NCBI GenBank assembly: GCA_027704905.1
Contig: CM051000.1
Span: 9,467,072-9,531,071, forward strand
From: Muraenolepis orangiensis
Taxonomy: Eukaryota; Chordata; Actinopteri; Gadiformes; Muraenolepididae
Direction of reading: 5' to 3'
Length of the DNA: 64,000 bases
Shown piece after piece: positions 45,501 through 57,860 of the stretch (its first letter is position 1; every line of letters starts with the position of its first letter). The position numbers and the translations under genes were made by a program. Under the pieces are notes generated by a model. That model ran no database searches and was not told where the DNA came from. It was given only the letters and a program-made list of their open reading frames with translations.

Positions 45501-47229
45501 GTGTGTTATTGTAATGGTGACCAGATCATCAGCAACTGAAGGTATGCAGATCATTCGCAACACTGGTGATGAGTACAGATACTGTATCTATGTTGTCCTA
45601 TCACTGTTAAATCATGCATTGCAAGTACCACAGCCATGATCAGTTAAGAATGTAAATTGGCGGTCATGCAGGTAAAGCTGAAGTGAAATGCTCCGCAACA
45701 CAGATGACGGTTTCCCTTGAGAAAGAATCCATGAGGGGCATCGACAAGAACTGGCTGAAGATGGATGACCCCTCCTGTTCTATGACTTCCAATGACACAC
45801 ATATTATGGCCACCATGTCTTTCAACACATGTGGCACAAAACTCGAGGTACTGTTCAAAATAAATGGTGGAAAGTGTGTTATAGTACAATTTTACAGTAA
45901 TGTTGACGTTAAGTAATTAGATTTGATTGAACTTAGATTTTTGCTTATTCATTTACCAAACCAGTCAAGATACACACAAAGCAAAAATATATGATCAATA
46001 TAAGCCAAGCTATTTTATATGGGTATATAGAACGCACTTCAATTTTCTTACCAATGTTTTTCTAATTTAGGATAATGGTAACTTCCTAATTTTCAAGAAT
46101 GAGATCAACTCCTTTGAGCTGCCCAACACCGTCATTACCCGTAGAAGGAAGATAAAGATTGGCTTTTCTTGCCACTTCCCAAAGACAATCAGCATCTCCA
46201 GCCATTACCAGCTCCACAATTCAGACTACATTTTTACTGAGTCCAGTTTTGGCAGTTTTGGCTACACTTTTGGGATCTTCAAAGACTCCAACTTCACTCA
46301 CAGCATAGGAGCGGATGCCTATCCAATGGAAGTGAAGCTGCTTGATAAGGTTTACATGGGAATCCAGGCTGTGTCTGACCTACCAAACATCACCCTGTTT
46401 GTAGAGTCATGCAAAGCCACTCCAGATGGAAACCCTGAGAACAGTGCCTTCTATATTCTAATCCAAAATGGGTAAACCACCTTCTTTTGCTGAACCGATT
46501 GAATATCAAAAGCCTATTGTTTATTTTAACCCCATGGATTTGATTTTGCATAAAGGTGTGTGATGGACGAGACCTTTGAACCCCATGTGTCAGATCCCAC
46601 TTCTTTCAACTTTGATCTCCAGTCCTTCAAATTTGTTGGAGACTTTGATCAGGTAAACTGAGAAGGTTATCTCCGATATATATTTTTTGCATGTCCTATT
46701 TAGCAAATCCTTAATTTTCTGTGCCACAGCATCAAAGCAGCAATGTATGTATGTCACTTCTGCCAACTTCAGGTGTACATTACCTGCTCTGTGATCCTGT
46801 GTGAGACTGGGAATCCCACGTCAAGATGTGCCCAGGGCTGCGTCAACAATCCTCCCCACAGACGCAAGAGAGGCCTTTCTAAAGAGACAGCCAGCCACTC
46901 CGTCACTGCGGGACCCATGAAGCTGCTCAGAGAAGGTGATGGGGTCAACAGGACATAAGGCCTACTGCCAGACCATATGTACTGTATATGTCTGTCTTTC
47001 ACATATTTAAAGTTTTCTCTGTTCTTGCCTTTCAGTGAATTCTGCAGAGCCTCAGGCAAAGGGTGCAGCAGGGAGATTGGAGACACTGCTCGGCTCCCAT
47101 ACAAGTAGCGCTGTCCTTGGCTGCTTATTCATCCTCACAGTTCTGGTGTTGGCCGGCGTCATCGCAGCCTATATAAGGAAGTCAAAGACCCAGGACAGAC
47201 TAACTCTGATCACAGAGTGGGATGGCTGA
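42504..47229 (+). CDS. ZP-domain membrane glycoprotein (complete)
   Basis: Exons: 42504-42629, 42834-43033, 43437-43574, 43853-43967, 44083-44281, 44808-44949, 45100-45255, 45486-45541, 45672-45847, 46071-46471, 46556-46652, 46773-46935, 47036-47229; in phase, 720 codons. Residues 1-19 are a signal peptide (MAIRAILIVLPTLLGIVFSQ). Residues 20-~377 form a large extracellular region, with WCQSEGQARIAFFS and LPLLAYDPDGDHVRCRFAS, that I associate with fish-expanded ZP proteins but cannot name. From ~378 a ZP module starts (EVKCSATQMTVSLEK) with the family's regularly placed cysteines up to Cys625. RRKR (632-635) is a furin-type cleavage site, as in ZP precursors. A membrane segment lies at about 682-702 and the tail is short. 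Proteins of this type (uromodulin/GP2/CUZD1-like) polymerise outside the cell after cleavage. The last two exons recur downstream in tandem copies. Confidence 0.85.
44358..44714. mobile_element. MITE with TTAA target, copy 2
   Basis: Diverged sister of 19533-19888, with ends AAGTGCTGTAGGTAAGAT and CTTACCTACAGTATCT. The right flank is TTAA (44715-44718), the left TTAC. In intron 5 of the ZP gene. Confidence 0.7.
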
Positions 47230-47247
47230 GGGTACGGTACATAGAAG

Positions 47248-48170
<923 letters not shown>

Positions 48171-48262
48171 GTTAAACACGATGCGATCAATTGCATCTTC
48201 TCTGATTGTGTGCAAGTTGGGAACATTCTTACCAACTAAATCCTGGCTAGATCGAGGCTTCA

Positions 48263-48285
48263 AATAAAATAAACTTAAATAAACA
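48263..48285 (+). terminator. Candidate poly(A) signals of the ZP gene
   Basis: Overlapping AATAAA motifs follow the 3' region. The same cluster recurs at about 50283 (unit 2) and 52031 (unit 3). Confidence 0.4.
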
Positions 48286-49137
48286 AATCAGCAGTTCAAG
48301 TCATTGGATGCCTGCATCTGTTACTAATTGCTTTTCATACTCATTGCTTTTCATACTCATTGCTTTTCATTCACAGTCAAGTAAAAGTAACCTACCGCAG
48401 CGTGTCTCCACCGTCTCTCGGTCACGGCTTCGACACCCTTTAAAAATATGCTAAATCTGAGGTCACCCCAGTCTAAAATGTAGGCTATTCAAAAAACACT
48501 CCCCAAGTCTTATGAACATATATTGTTCTATTCAAATTAAGCTTAGTGTTCATTTGTTTATTATAACTTTTGGTTTGTTTGTTATTGTAGAAGACACTTG
48601 GTGATCAGGTGAGGGACATGTCTGTTTGTCATTATGTTGGGCAGTTTAATATAATCTTTCGACCATTGTTTTTACACTTTTGTTTGCATTCAGTGGATTT
48701 TTCGTTTCATTGGCTTAAGAAGTGGATTTAGAACAGGGGTTGGATCACTTCTGAGTTTGTTAAATATAATTAGTTAATGTATTCAATTGAAGTGGTGACA
48801 AGCAGGATTTGAGCGCCCGCGGTTTTTAATCTCAAAATGGATATTAAACTCACGTTGTGAATCTCACGTACATTTTTCACACATAAAAAAATAGCCTATA
48901 ATGTTAATGTCTGAGAAAGGCCGACCCTCTATGCACACACCTGTATAACATGACGTCGTCCCTAACCGTCTATCACGTTGCGTGTCAATCAAACGGTCCA
49001 AGAGTCTGAAACAAAACAAAAGCACTGCACGAAGCTCAAGCATGACAAAAGATCATGTTGCTATTTTAATGCTTGATGCTATCAGTTCATGTCATGTTGT
49101 TCTACTTGTGGAACGGCGTAAATTCCCAGGTATTATT

Positions 49138-49543
49138 GGGCTGCGTCAACAATCCTCCCCACAGACGCAAGAGAGGCCTTTCTAAAGAGACAGCCAGCCA
49201 CTCCGTCACTGCGGGACCCATGAAGCTGCTCAGAGAAGGTGATGGGGTCAACAGGACATAAGGCCTACTGCCAGACCATATGTACTGTATATGTCTGTCT
49301 TTCACATATTTAAAGTTAACTCTGTTCTGTTTCTCTGTTCTTGCCTTTCAGTGAATTCTGCAGAGCCTCAGGCAAAGGGTGCAGCAGGGAGATTGGAGAC
49401 ACTGCTCGGCTCCCATACAAGTAGCGCTGTCCTTGGCTGCTTATTCATCCTCACAGTTCTGGTGTTGGGCTGGCGTCATCGCAGCCTATATAAGGAAGTC
49501 AAAGACCCAGGACAGACTAACTCTGATCACAGAGTGGGATGGC
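49138..49543 (+). pseudogene. Duplicated ZP furin/anchor exons, frameshifted
   Basis: Copy of exon 12 end (49138-49238) and exon 13 (from 49352). In the membrane segment GTGTTGGGCTGG replaces GTGTTGGCCGG. The extra base shifts the frame and destroys the anchor. The intron shares with unit 3 an insertion (TCTGTTTCTC) absent from unit 1. Confidence 0.85.
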
Positions 49544-49607
49544 TGAGGGTACGGTACATAGAAGTAAAGAAACACAACACATGTCTACTACCATTGCTTT
49601 ACTATAA

Positions 49608-49789
<182 letters not shown>

Positions 49790-51091
49790 CATAGTGACAT
49801 TGATCATTTACAAACAGAGATTATTTGTTTAAACAATCACTTCCTTCATGGGGAAAGGGAAAGAATATTGCATCTTGTGTGTCAAGGTTGTCATCCTGTA
49901 GACCACGCATGTTATGACATCCTGTCAGTTGGAGGGTTGGATTTGGCAAAGATTGGCAATACTTTTCTTCACATTGTCACAATTCTTAACATTTTTAATG
50001 GCATTACGTATATACACCTTAATAATCAAATATCTTGTGTGTGTGTCATTCATTCCTGATTTTCAGAGTGAATAGGGTTGGCAACATATTCAGCAGCATT
50101 AACAAGTAGATCATTGTTATCCTATATTGAATTTATGAATATATAGTAAGCAGGTATGATATGATGATTTTACTTTATTCCATATTCCTGTTAAACACGA
50201 TGCGATCAATTGCATCTTCTCTGATTGTGTGCAAGTTGGGAACATTCTTACCAACTAAATCCTGGCTAGATCGAGGCTTCAAATAAAATAAACATAAATA
50301 AACAAATCAGCAGTTCAAGTCATTGGATGCCTGCATCTGTTACTAATTGCTTTTCATACTCATTGCTTTTCATACTCATTGCTTTTCATTCACAGTCAAG
50401 TAAAAGTAACCTACCGCAGCGTGTCTCCACCGTCTCTCAGTCACGGCGTCGACACCCTTTAAAAATATGCTAAATCTGAGGTCACCCCAGTCTAAAATGT
50501 AGGCTATTCAAAAAACACTCCCCAAGTCTTATGAACATATATTGTTCTATTCAAATTAAGCTTAGTGTTCATTTGTTTATTATAACTTTTGGTTTGTTTG
50601 TTATTGTAGAAGACACTTGGTGATCAGGTGAGGGACATGTCTGTTTGTCATTATGTTGGGCAGTTTAATATAATCTTTCGACCATTGTTTTTACACTTTT
50701 GTTTGCATTCAGTGGATTTTTCGTTTCATTGGCTTAAGAAGTGGATTTAGAACAGGGGTTGGATCACTTCTGAGTTTGTTAAATATAATTAGTTAATGTA
50801 TTCAATTGAAGTGGTGACAAGCAGGATTTGAGCGCCCGCGGTTTTTAATCTCAAAATGGATATTAAACTCACGTTGTGAATCTCACGTACATTTTTCACA
50901 CATAAAAAAATAGCCTATAATGTTAATGTCTGAGAAAGGCCGACCCTCTATGCACACACCTGTATAACATGACGTCGTCCCTAACCGTCTATCACGTTGC
51001 GTGTCAATCAAACGGTCCAAGAGTCTGAAACAAAACAAAAGCACTGCACGAAGCTCAAGCATGACAAAAGATCATGTTGCTATTTTAATGC

Positions 51092-51564
51092 TTGATGCTA
51101 TCAGTTCATGTCATGTTGTTCTACTTGTGGAACGGCGTAAATTCCCAGGTATTATTGGGCTGCGTCAACAATCCTCCCCACAGACGCAAGAGAGGCCTTT
51201 CTAAAGAGACAGCCAGCCACTCCGTCACTGCGGGACCCATGAAGCTGCTCAGAGAAGGTGATGGGGTCAACAGGACATAAGGCCTACTGCCAGACCATAT
51301 GTACTGTATATGTCTGTCTTTCACATATTTAAAGTTAACTCTGTTCTGTTTCTCTGTTCTTGCCTTTCAGTGAATTCTGCAGAGCCTCAGGCAAAGGGTG
51401 CAGCAGGGAGATTGGAGACACTGCTCGGCTCCCATACAAGTAGCGCTGTCCTTGGCTGCTTATTCATCCTCACAGTTCTGGTGTTGGCCGGCGTCATCGC
51501 AGCCTATATAAGGAAGTCAAAGACCCAGGACAGACTAACTCTGATCACAGAGTGGGATGGCTGA
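51092..51564 (+). CDS. Possible mini membrane protein from unit 3
   Basis: If the copied splice sites work, exons 51092-51257 and 51371-51564 give 119 codons. The first part (MMLSVHVMLFYLWNG) comes from the joined upstream sequence and is hydrophobic, like a signal peptide. It reads in frame into the copied RRKR site, and the second exon gives the intact membrane anchor and tail. A CRE-like TGACGTCG (50970-50977) and TGTATAAC lie about 120 bp upstream. Expression is unknown; the frame may be accidental. Confidence 0.35.
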
Positions 51565-52898
51565 GGGTACGGTACATAGAAGTATGGGGAAAGGGAAAGA
51601 AGATTGCACCTTGTGTGTCAAGGTTGTCATCCTGTAGACCACGCATGTTATGACATCCTGTCAGTTGGAGGGTTGGATTTGGCAAAGATTGGCAATACTT
51701 TTCTTCACATTGTCACAACAATGTATTCACAATTCTTAACATTTTTAATGGCATTACGTATATACACCTTAATAATCAAATATCTTGTGTGTGTCATTCA
51801 TTCCTGATTTTCAGAGTGAATAGGGTTGGCAACATATTCAGCAGCATTAACAAGTAGATCATTGTTATCCTATATTGAATTTATGAATATATAGTAAGCA
51901 GGTATGATATGATGATTTTACTTTATTCCATATTCCTGTTAAACACGATGCGATCAATTGCATCTTCTCTGATTGTGTGCAAGTTGGGAACATTCTTACC
52001 AACTAAATCCTGGCTAGATCGAGGCTTCAAATAAAATAAACTTAAATAAACAAATCAGCAGTTCAAGTCATTGGATGCCTGCATCTGTTACTAATTGCTT
52101 TTCATACTCATTGCTTTTCATACTCATTGCTTTTCATTCACAGTCAAGTAAAAGTAACCTACCGCAGCGTGTCTCCACCGTCTCTCGGTCACGGCTTCGA
52201 CACCCTTTAAAAATATGCTAAATCTGAGGTCACCCCAGTCTAAAATGTAGGCTATTCAAAAAACACTCCCCAAGTCTTATGAACATATATTGTTCTATTC
52301 AAATTAAGCTTAGTGTTCATTTGTTTATTATAACTTTTGGTTTGTTTGTTATTGTAGAAGACACTTGGTGATCAGGTGAGGGACATGTCTGTTTGTCATT
52401 ATGTTGGGCAGTTTAATATAATCTTTCGACCATTGTTTTTACACTTTTGTTTGCATTCAGTGGATTTTTCGTTTCATTGGCTTAAGAAGTGGATTTAGAA
52501 CAGGGGTTGGATCACTTCTGAGTTTGTTAAATATAATTAGTTAATGTATTCAATTGAAGTGGTGACAAGCAGGATTTGAGCGCCCGCGGTTTTTAATCTC
52601 AAAATGGATATTAAACTCACGTTGTGAATCTCACGTACATTTTTCACACATAAAAAAATAGCCTATAATGTTAATGTCTGAGAAAGGCCGACCCTCTATG
52701 CACACACCTGTATAACATGACGTCGTCCCTAACCGTCTATCACGTTGCGTGTCAATCAAACGGTCCAAGAGTCTGAAACAAAACAAAAGCACTGCACGAA
52801 GCTCAAGCATGACAAAAGATCATGTTGCTATTTTAATGCTTGATGCTATCAGTTCATGTCATGTTGGTCAACTTGTGGAACGGCGTAAATTCCCAGGT
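51157..52898 (+). repeat. Tandem unit 3 (~1742 bp)
   Basis: Third copy, without a (CA)n array. The 3' region runs straight through TTTATTCCATATTCCTG into the shared right half. It ends at TTCCCAGGTA, where the sequence leaves the repeat. Confidence 0.93.
52809..52896 (+). CDS. Possible first coding exon (unrecognised)
   Basis: An ATG frame starting MTKDHVAILMLD and ending at a good donor (TTCCCAG|GTACAC), preceded by CRE/TATA-like sequence. The right part of every tandem unit carries this segment, but only here is the donor followed by unique sequence. No downstream exon was found, so this is a guess. Confidence 0.25.
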
Positions 52899-53277
52899 AC
52901 ACGCATGGTTGCACAAACACAGCCATTTCCTTCCTGTAATAGCCATAGCCCACAACGCATTGTCTGATGCGTGTACTGCCCCAGCACTTGCTCGAACTTT
53001 CTAAAGGCACTGCAAGCAGGCAGACTATCACGTTCTCCAACCTTAACACATAATAAGTTGTCCCCGACCCCAACGACCCATACGCCCCAAAACGATATAT
53101 GAGCGTTTGCATGGTCCATTGCCACTATCATCCGCGGTCCTGCGTCCATGGCTGGTTAAGTTTTTGTGTCTGCAATAACAAAACAGATGACATTGAACAG
53201 TGAAACGACAAACGTTGCCAGCAGTTGGTAACTGTTAACTTAGATTGGGCCACTATATCAAATACACAACATCTTAG
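52899..53277. other. Unique spacer left of the gypsy element
   Basis: Short frames on the minus strand only (for example MDAGPRMIVAMDH from 53149), none recognised. A possible acceptor (TTTGTTATTGCAG, minus strand, near 53172) hints at an exon but proves nothing. Confidence 0.3.
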
Positions 53278-53431
53278 TGATATGTTCGAATAATGGAGAA
53301 TGAGACGGGAGTTAACGTTGGAGTTGAGTCTACTCCATTTAATGAACACACACAATCAAACAAGATCCGGTCACCACATACATCACATTGCGCATTGATA
53401 CCGTGCACTGAGTGTAGTGCCAGATGTAACA
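53278..53431 (-). repeat. 3' LTR
   Basis: 154 bp, identical base for base to 57035-57188 as far as I can read. Confidence 0.95.
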
Positions 53432-53445
53432 TTTCCCCCCCCCTC
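53432..53445 (-). other. Polypurine tract
   Basis: GAGGGGGGGGAAA on the element strand directly before the 3' LTR, the plus-strand primer of LTR elements. Confidence 0.85.
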
Positions 53446-53452
53446 ACGGAAC

Positions 53453-56164
53453 CTACGGGTTATAGTCAGTTACAAAATCACGCAGGTGCTCCGGCCTGCT
53501 GCGTGCCCGAACTGGGCGGGGCTCAGGTGCAACCACAACCACTGGCGGTGGCCCCACGACGTCCGGCTGGGCTAGAGGGGCTGGGGCTGGTGCGGCATCG
53601 AACCGTGCGGCCGGCAGAGCTGTAGCAGCAGGCACTGGGCCGGCGGGGGCGTGCACCTTACGCAGGCGGCTAGCATGCCAGCGCGTGCCATCAGCGAGCC
53701 TGAACGAAGCCGGGCCAAGCTGTTGGCTGACCTGGACAGGGTCTGACCAAAATGACTGGAGCTTGTTGTCACGGTGAGGTCGTCGGATCCTGACCCAGTC
53801 CAAGGCAGCCATGGCAGGTGGCCTAGCACGTCGGGCCCTGTCGAAACGGTTCTTCATCAGACGCTGGCGTGTGGCGACTGTGGCTTGAACCGGATGGGCT
53901 GGGGCCTGAGCTGGTGTGGGGCGGAGCCTATCCAGAGGCAGCTGAAGCTCCCGCCCCAGCATGAGGGAGGCTGGGGAGACTCCTGTGGTGGCGTGTCGGG
54001 TGGCCCGGTAATGCAGCAGCGTCTGGAGGAGGCTGTTGATGAGCGTGTACCCTTGTGCCAGGTGGGCCCTGATGCCATTTTTTAGTGACTGATTCAGCCG
54101 TTCCACCCCCCCGTTTGCCGCTGGGTTGTAGAACGCTGTGCGAATGTGGCGGATCCCTTTCCCCTCCAGATAAGAGGACAGTTCGTGGGAGACCATTTGG
54201 GGACCATTGTCGGTTGTGATCCTCTTGGGCAGGCCCCAACGCGCGAACAGGGAGTCAAGAATGTCAACCAACACCTTGGCTGTGACCGAGCCCACGGGTA
54301 TTACCTCCGGCCACTTAGAGTGCAGGTCGTAGATCACGACGAGGAAACGCTGGTGATGCGGTACCCCGTGTAGCTCGCCGCAGATGTCGAGTTGCAGGTG
54401 CTCTCAGGGTTGGGACGGCCAGTCCAACGGCTGCATGGGTGGGGGTGGGCCTGGGGCCCTGGTCTTGCCACTAAGAAGGCAAGCAGTGCAGTCCTTAACC
54501 AGGGTCTCGATTTCCCTGTCGATGCCTGGCCACCACACCAAATCACGGCACCGCTGCTTGAGCCTGACTATGCCCAAGTGGCCCTCGTGCGCCATAGTCA
54601 GGATACGCGCCCGAAGGGCACTCGGGATCACCGTGCAGAGCCCGCGAGCGATGCAGGTGTCATTCCAGCATGACAGTTCGTCCCTGACCCTGAAGTAGGG
54701 AAGCAGCTCATCAGCTACCCTCGTCGGCCAGCCCTGTCTGATGTAGGCCGAGAGTGTAGTGAGGGTGGGGTCGTCAGCTGAGACTTCCTGGAGCTCCTTC
54801 AGCGACACTGTCTCCTGAAGAGGTGTGTGGAGGAGCTGGACGAGGTCGTGCTCTGCCTGGTCCCGTTCAGGGGTCGAAGGTGGGTTTGAGGGTGGGTTGG
54901 GGATTGAGCGTGACAGCAGGTCAGCCACCACGTTGTCCCGGCCTGGCGTGAACTGTAGGCGAAAGTTGTACTGCTGCAGGCGGTCGGCCCAACGGTGGAG
55001 ACGGAGTGGTCTGTGGCCGGTGCCTGAAGTGGCCAGGAGGGTGGTGAGGGACTGGTGGTCTGTCCTCAATGTGAATGAGCGTCCATAGAGGTACATGTGC
55101 CAGCGTTCACATGCCCAGAGGCACGCTAGGGCTTCCCGCTCCCCCACCGAGTACCTCTGTTCAGTGGGGCTGAGAGCCTGTGAGGCGAAGGCGATCGGCC
55201 TCTCGACCCCCTTTTGCAGCTGGGACATCACCGCACCAATGGCCGTGGCGGAGGCGTCGCATGTGACGAGGGTGGGGTTGGCCAGGTCGAAGTACGCTAG
55301 GACCGGTGGTGAGGTGAGCTGGGCCTTCAGGAGGCGCACAGCGTCCGAGCAGGCAGGCGTCCAGAGCCAGGGCTCGCCCTGTTTCAGCAGGTGGCGCAGT
55401 GGGGTGGTCGTAGCCAAGTACTGTGGCAGGAAGCGGAGGTAGAACGCCGTCATGCCCAGGAAGGAGGCTAATTGAGCAGCTGAGGTGGGCTCCGGGACGC
55501 GGTGGATGGCCTCCGTGTTTGAGTAGAGTGGGTATATGCCGTCAGCCGAGAGGCGGAACCCCACGAACTCAACGGCTGGGGCGGCGAAGACACACTTCTC
55601 ACCGTTGAGTGTGAGGTGGTGTTTGGCCAGTGCACCGAACACGCTGTGGAGACGCTCATCGTGGCTCTCGACGGTGGCCCCGTGAACCACGATGTCGTCA
55701 AGGTAGATGGCCACACCCGGGATGCCAGCGAAGATGGAGGCCATGATCTTTTGGAAGCAGCTGGGGGCAGAGCTTAGACCAAAAGCCATGCGTTTGTAAC
55801 GGAAGACCCCTTTGTGGGTGATAAACGCAGTGAGGTTGCGGCTCTCGGGGTGTAGTGGCACCTGGAGGTAGCCCTGGCGGAGGTCCAGCTTGGAGAACAC
55901 AGTGGACCCGTAGAACTGGGCGGTGAGCTCCTCTGACGTTGGCAAGGGGTATTTGTCGGGAAAGATGGCCTTGTTTACTGCTCTCAAGTCCACGCAGAGT
56001 CGCAGCCCCCTAGACTTCTTCTTGGCCACCACGATGTTTGAGATCCAGGGCGACGCATTCACCTGCTCAATGATGTTGCCATCGAGCATGCTCTGTAGCT
56101 CAGAGGAGATGTCATCGCGGAGGGCCAGTGGGGAGCGGCGGAGGGGCTGAATGACAGGTCTCAC
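53453..56164 (-). pseudogene. pol: Gypsy pol: RT, RNase H, integrase; one in-frame stop
   Basis: Reading frame 56164-54404 holds reverse transcriptase (LDLRQGYLQVPLHPE; YLDDIVVHG near 55700), RNase H (ATAIGAVMSQ) and the integrase zinc-binding region (GHLGIVRLKQRC...CTAC). A TGA at 54406-54404 interrupts it. The same frame continues at 54337-53453 with the integrase core (RITTDNGPQ) and a proline-rich tail. The N-terminal side lacks protease: the zinc-knuckle region runs almost straight into the RT start. Apart from the stop no damage is seen. Confidence 0.9.
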
Positions 56165-57022
56165 AATGGCACTCGTCCTGAGCTGACATTGTGGATGATC
56201 GTGGTAGGTGGTTGGGAGGCTCTAGCTGGGGCAGACCTACAGACTTTGTGGAAGTGATTCAGCCTCCCGCAGTTGGAGCAGGTTTTACCACGGGCAGGAC
56301 AGGTCTGAGCTCTTGAGTCGTGTGCAGGAGAGCCACAATTTCCACACGGCTGGTGTGGGCGGTCACGTGACTGAGAGGCTAGTTGTACACTCCCCCCGCT
56401 GCTGTCTGTACTCACGTGGAGGAGGGGCATCAGTGAGTCGCGCGCGCGCGCCCGTTGCCTCGTCCGCTGCTAGCGAGTTGGAAGAAGCCGACAATGTAGC
56501 TGCACATTCGAGAGCAGATTCAACCTGAACGGCTAGGTGTAGAGCTGCTGCTAGTGTCACGTCATCGTTTTCCATCAACAGTCTTTCCCTAATCTTGTCA
56601 CAGTTCGTGTGCAGTATGAGGTGGTCTCTGATCAGTTCGTCTTGTAACGCGCCAAACTTGCACGAGCTCGCCAAACCTCGTAGATCAGCCACGTACTGCG
56701 TCACCGACTCACCTGGCCGCTGGTGCCTCCGTCCGAATATGACGCGGCGGAGAAGAGCACTCTGTGGGGTGGCGAAATGACTCCTCAGTAGGGCCACAGT
56801 CTCTGTGTAACCCGCTGTGGGGCCGAGAGTTTCAAACACACGCTGTCCCTCTGCTCCTAGACAGTGCAGCAGCAGTGCACGTTTCCTCTCCGCGGACACT
56901 CTCTCCAAGCCGGCAGCTAGGATATATGTCTCGAACGAGGAAATCCAGCGGGGCCACGGTATCAGTGGCTCGCCCGGCGTGGCTAGGAAGGGGGAGGGTG
57001 GTGGTATCGAACAATCAGCCAT
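56161..57022 (-). pseudogene. gag: Gypsy gag with frameshift before the zinc knuckle
   Basis: Starts MADCSIPPPSPF at 57022, within 13 bases of the 5' LTR, and stays open to 56363. The nucleocapsid knuckle (CGNCGSPAHDSRAQTC then CSNCGRLNHFHKVC) is in another frame (56430-56161). The switch lies at a six-G tract near 56395. A real mutation, a sequencing slip or programmed slippage are all possible. Confidence 0.85.
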
Positions 57023-57034
57023 TCTCGTCGCCAA
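57023..57034 (-). other. Primer-binding site
   Basis: TTGGCGACGAGA follows the 5' LTR directly. The same TTGGCGACGAG precedes the relic gag at 58955, so it is a family trait. The tRNA used is not identified. Confidence 0.75.
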
Positions 57035-57188
57035 TGATATGTTCGAATAATGGAGAATGAGACGGGAGTTAACGTTGGAGTTGAGTCTACTCCATTTAAT
57101 GAACACACACAATCAAACAAGATCCGGTCACCACATACATCACATTGCGCATTGATACCGTGCACTGAGTGTAGTGCCAGATGTAACA
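57035..57188 (-). repeat. 5' LTR
   Basis: 154-bp partner of 53278-53431. Confidence 0.95.
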
Positions 57189-57362
57189 CTTAATAAATTG
57201 GTATTTCTCACTGAAGGCGTTGGCGGCCCCTTTCAGTTTCTGGTTTCCTGAGACCGATAGATCCAAGATTTCTCTCGTCGTTCTTGCCGAATCGGGTACA
57301 GGGAAAAGCACATTCTTGAACTGCTCCATTGATTTACTTACTTTCCCCATATATGCCTCCAT
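57189..57362 (-). other. Unrecognised reading frame cut by the gypsy insertion
   Basis: A frame starting MEAYMGKVSKSMEQF reads to the 5' LTR and was interrupted or ended there. Without the insertion it would continue only four codons to a stop, so it may be a small protein's end, an exon or chance. The amino-acid makeup looks coding (charged, helical), but I know no relative. Confidence 0.3.
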
Positions 57363-57562
57363 TTAAATCATGACTTGTTCATTATGAACGGAAACCCTAT
57401 GGTGCAGATTGGTCCTATAATTTTCCAAATTTTTGAAAAGGCTTCAGACAGAACAGGATGGTCGTCTATTGCTAGATGTCTAAAGCCCAAAGCGCATGGA
57501 TGTGAATTTCACCTCACATATCGTGACACAAACTATTTTCCCCCCAAACCAATGACCTCAAA

Positions 57563-57860
57563 GTCAAGATTCAAGATTCAGGATTTGTATTTTCCATTTG
57601 TACAAGCACAATGCAATGCTTACTCCCCATGCCCTCCCGCAGTATGAATTTCTAACACACAAAAATAATTATACACAATGAAAAATGAACACAAAAAGAA
57701 CAATGGAGTGACTGATGGATGATATGTACATGTGTTGAATTGTGCAAAAAAAGCATTTTAATGTGCCAGTAGTGCAGCAGGATCATGACCGTGGACATGG
57801 AAAAGCGATACGTTTGTGTCCATCCAGGCATGTGTATATTGAACATGAAATAAAAATGAA
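57563..57860 (-). repeat. Dispersed repeat copy
   Basis: CAAGATTCAAGATTCAGG and AATGCAATGCTTACTCCCC start the fullest copy of the family seen at 907, 8866 and 26861. Non-coding. Confidence 0.7.

Larger units (their letters stand above)
53278..57188 (-). mobile_element. Young gypsy/Ty3 LTR retrotransposon
   Basis: A 3911-bp element with identical 154-bp LTRs (TGTTAC...ATATCA on its own strand), a primer-binding site, gag, pol and a polypurine tract in the right order. Flanks CTTAG and CTTAA match in 4 of 5 bases, a likely target duplication. Defects are no protease, a frameshift in gag and one stop in pol. Confidence 0.93.

Noticed and set aside
48982..49185. 67-codon frame starting with a serine/lysine-rich stretch in each tandem unit
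   Set aside because: Its start is GTG, not ATG, and it reads through the join out of the ZP frame. Only the internal ATG was kept, as a weak candidate exon.
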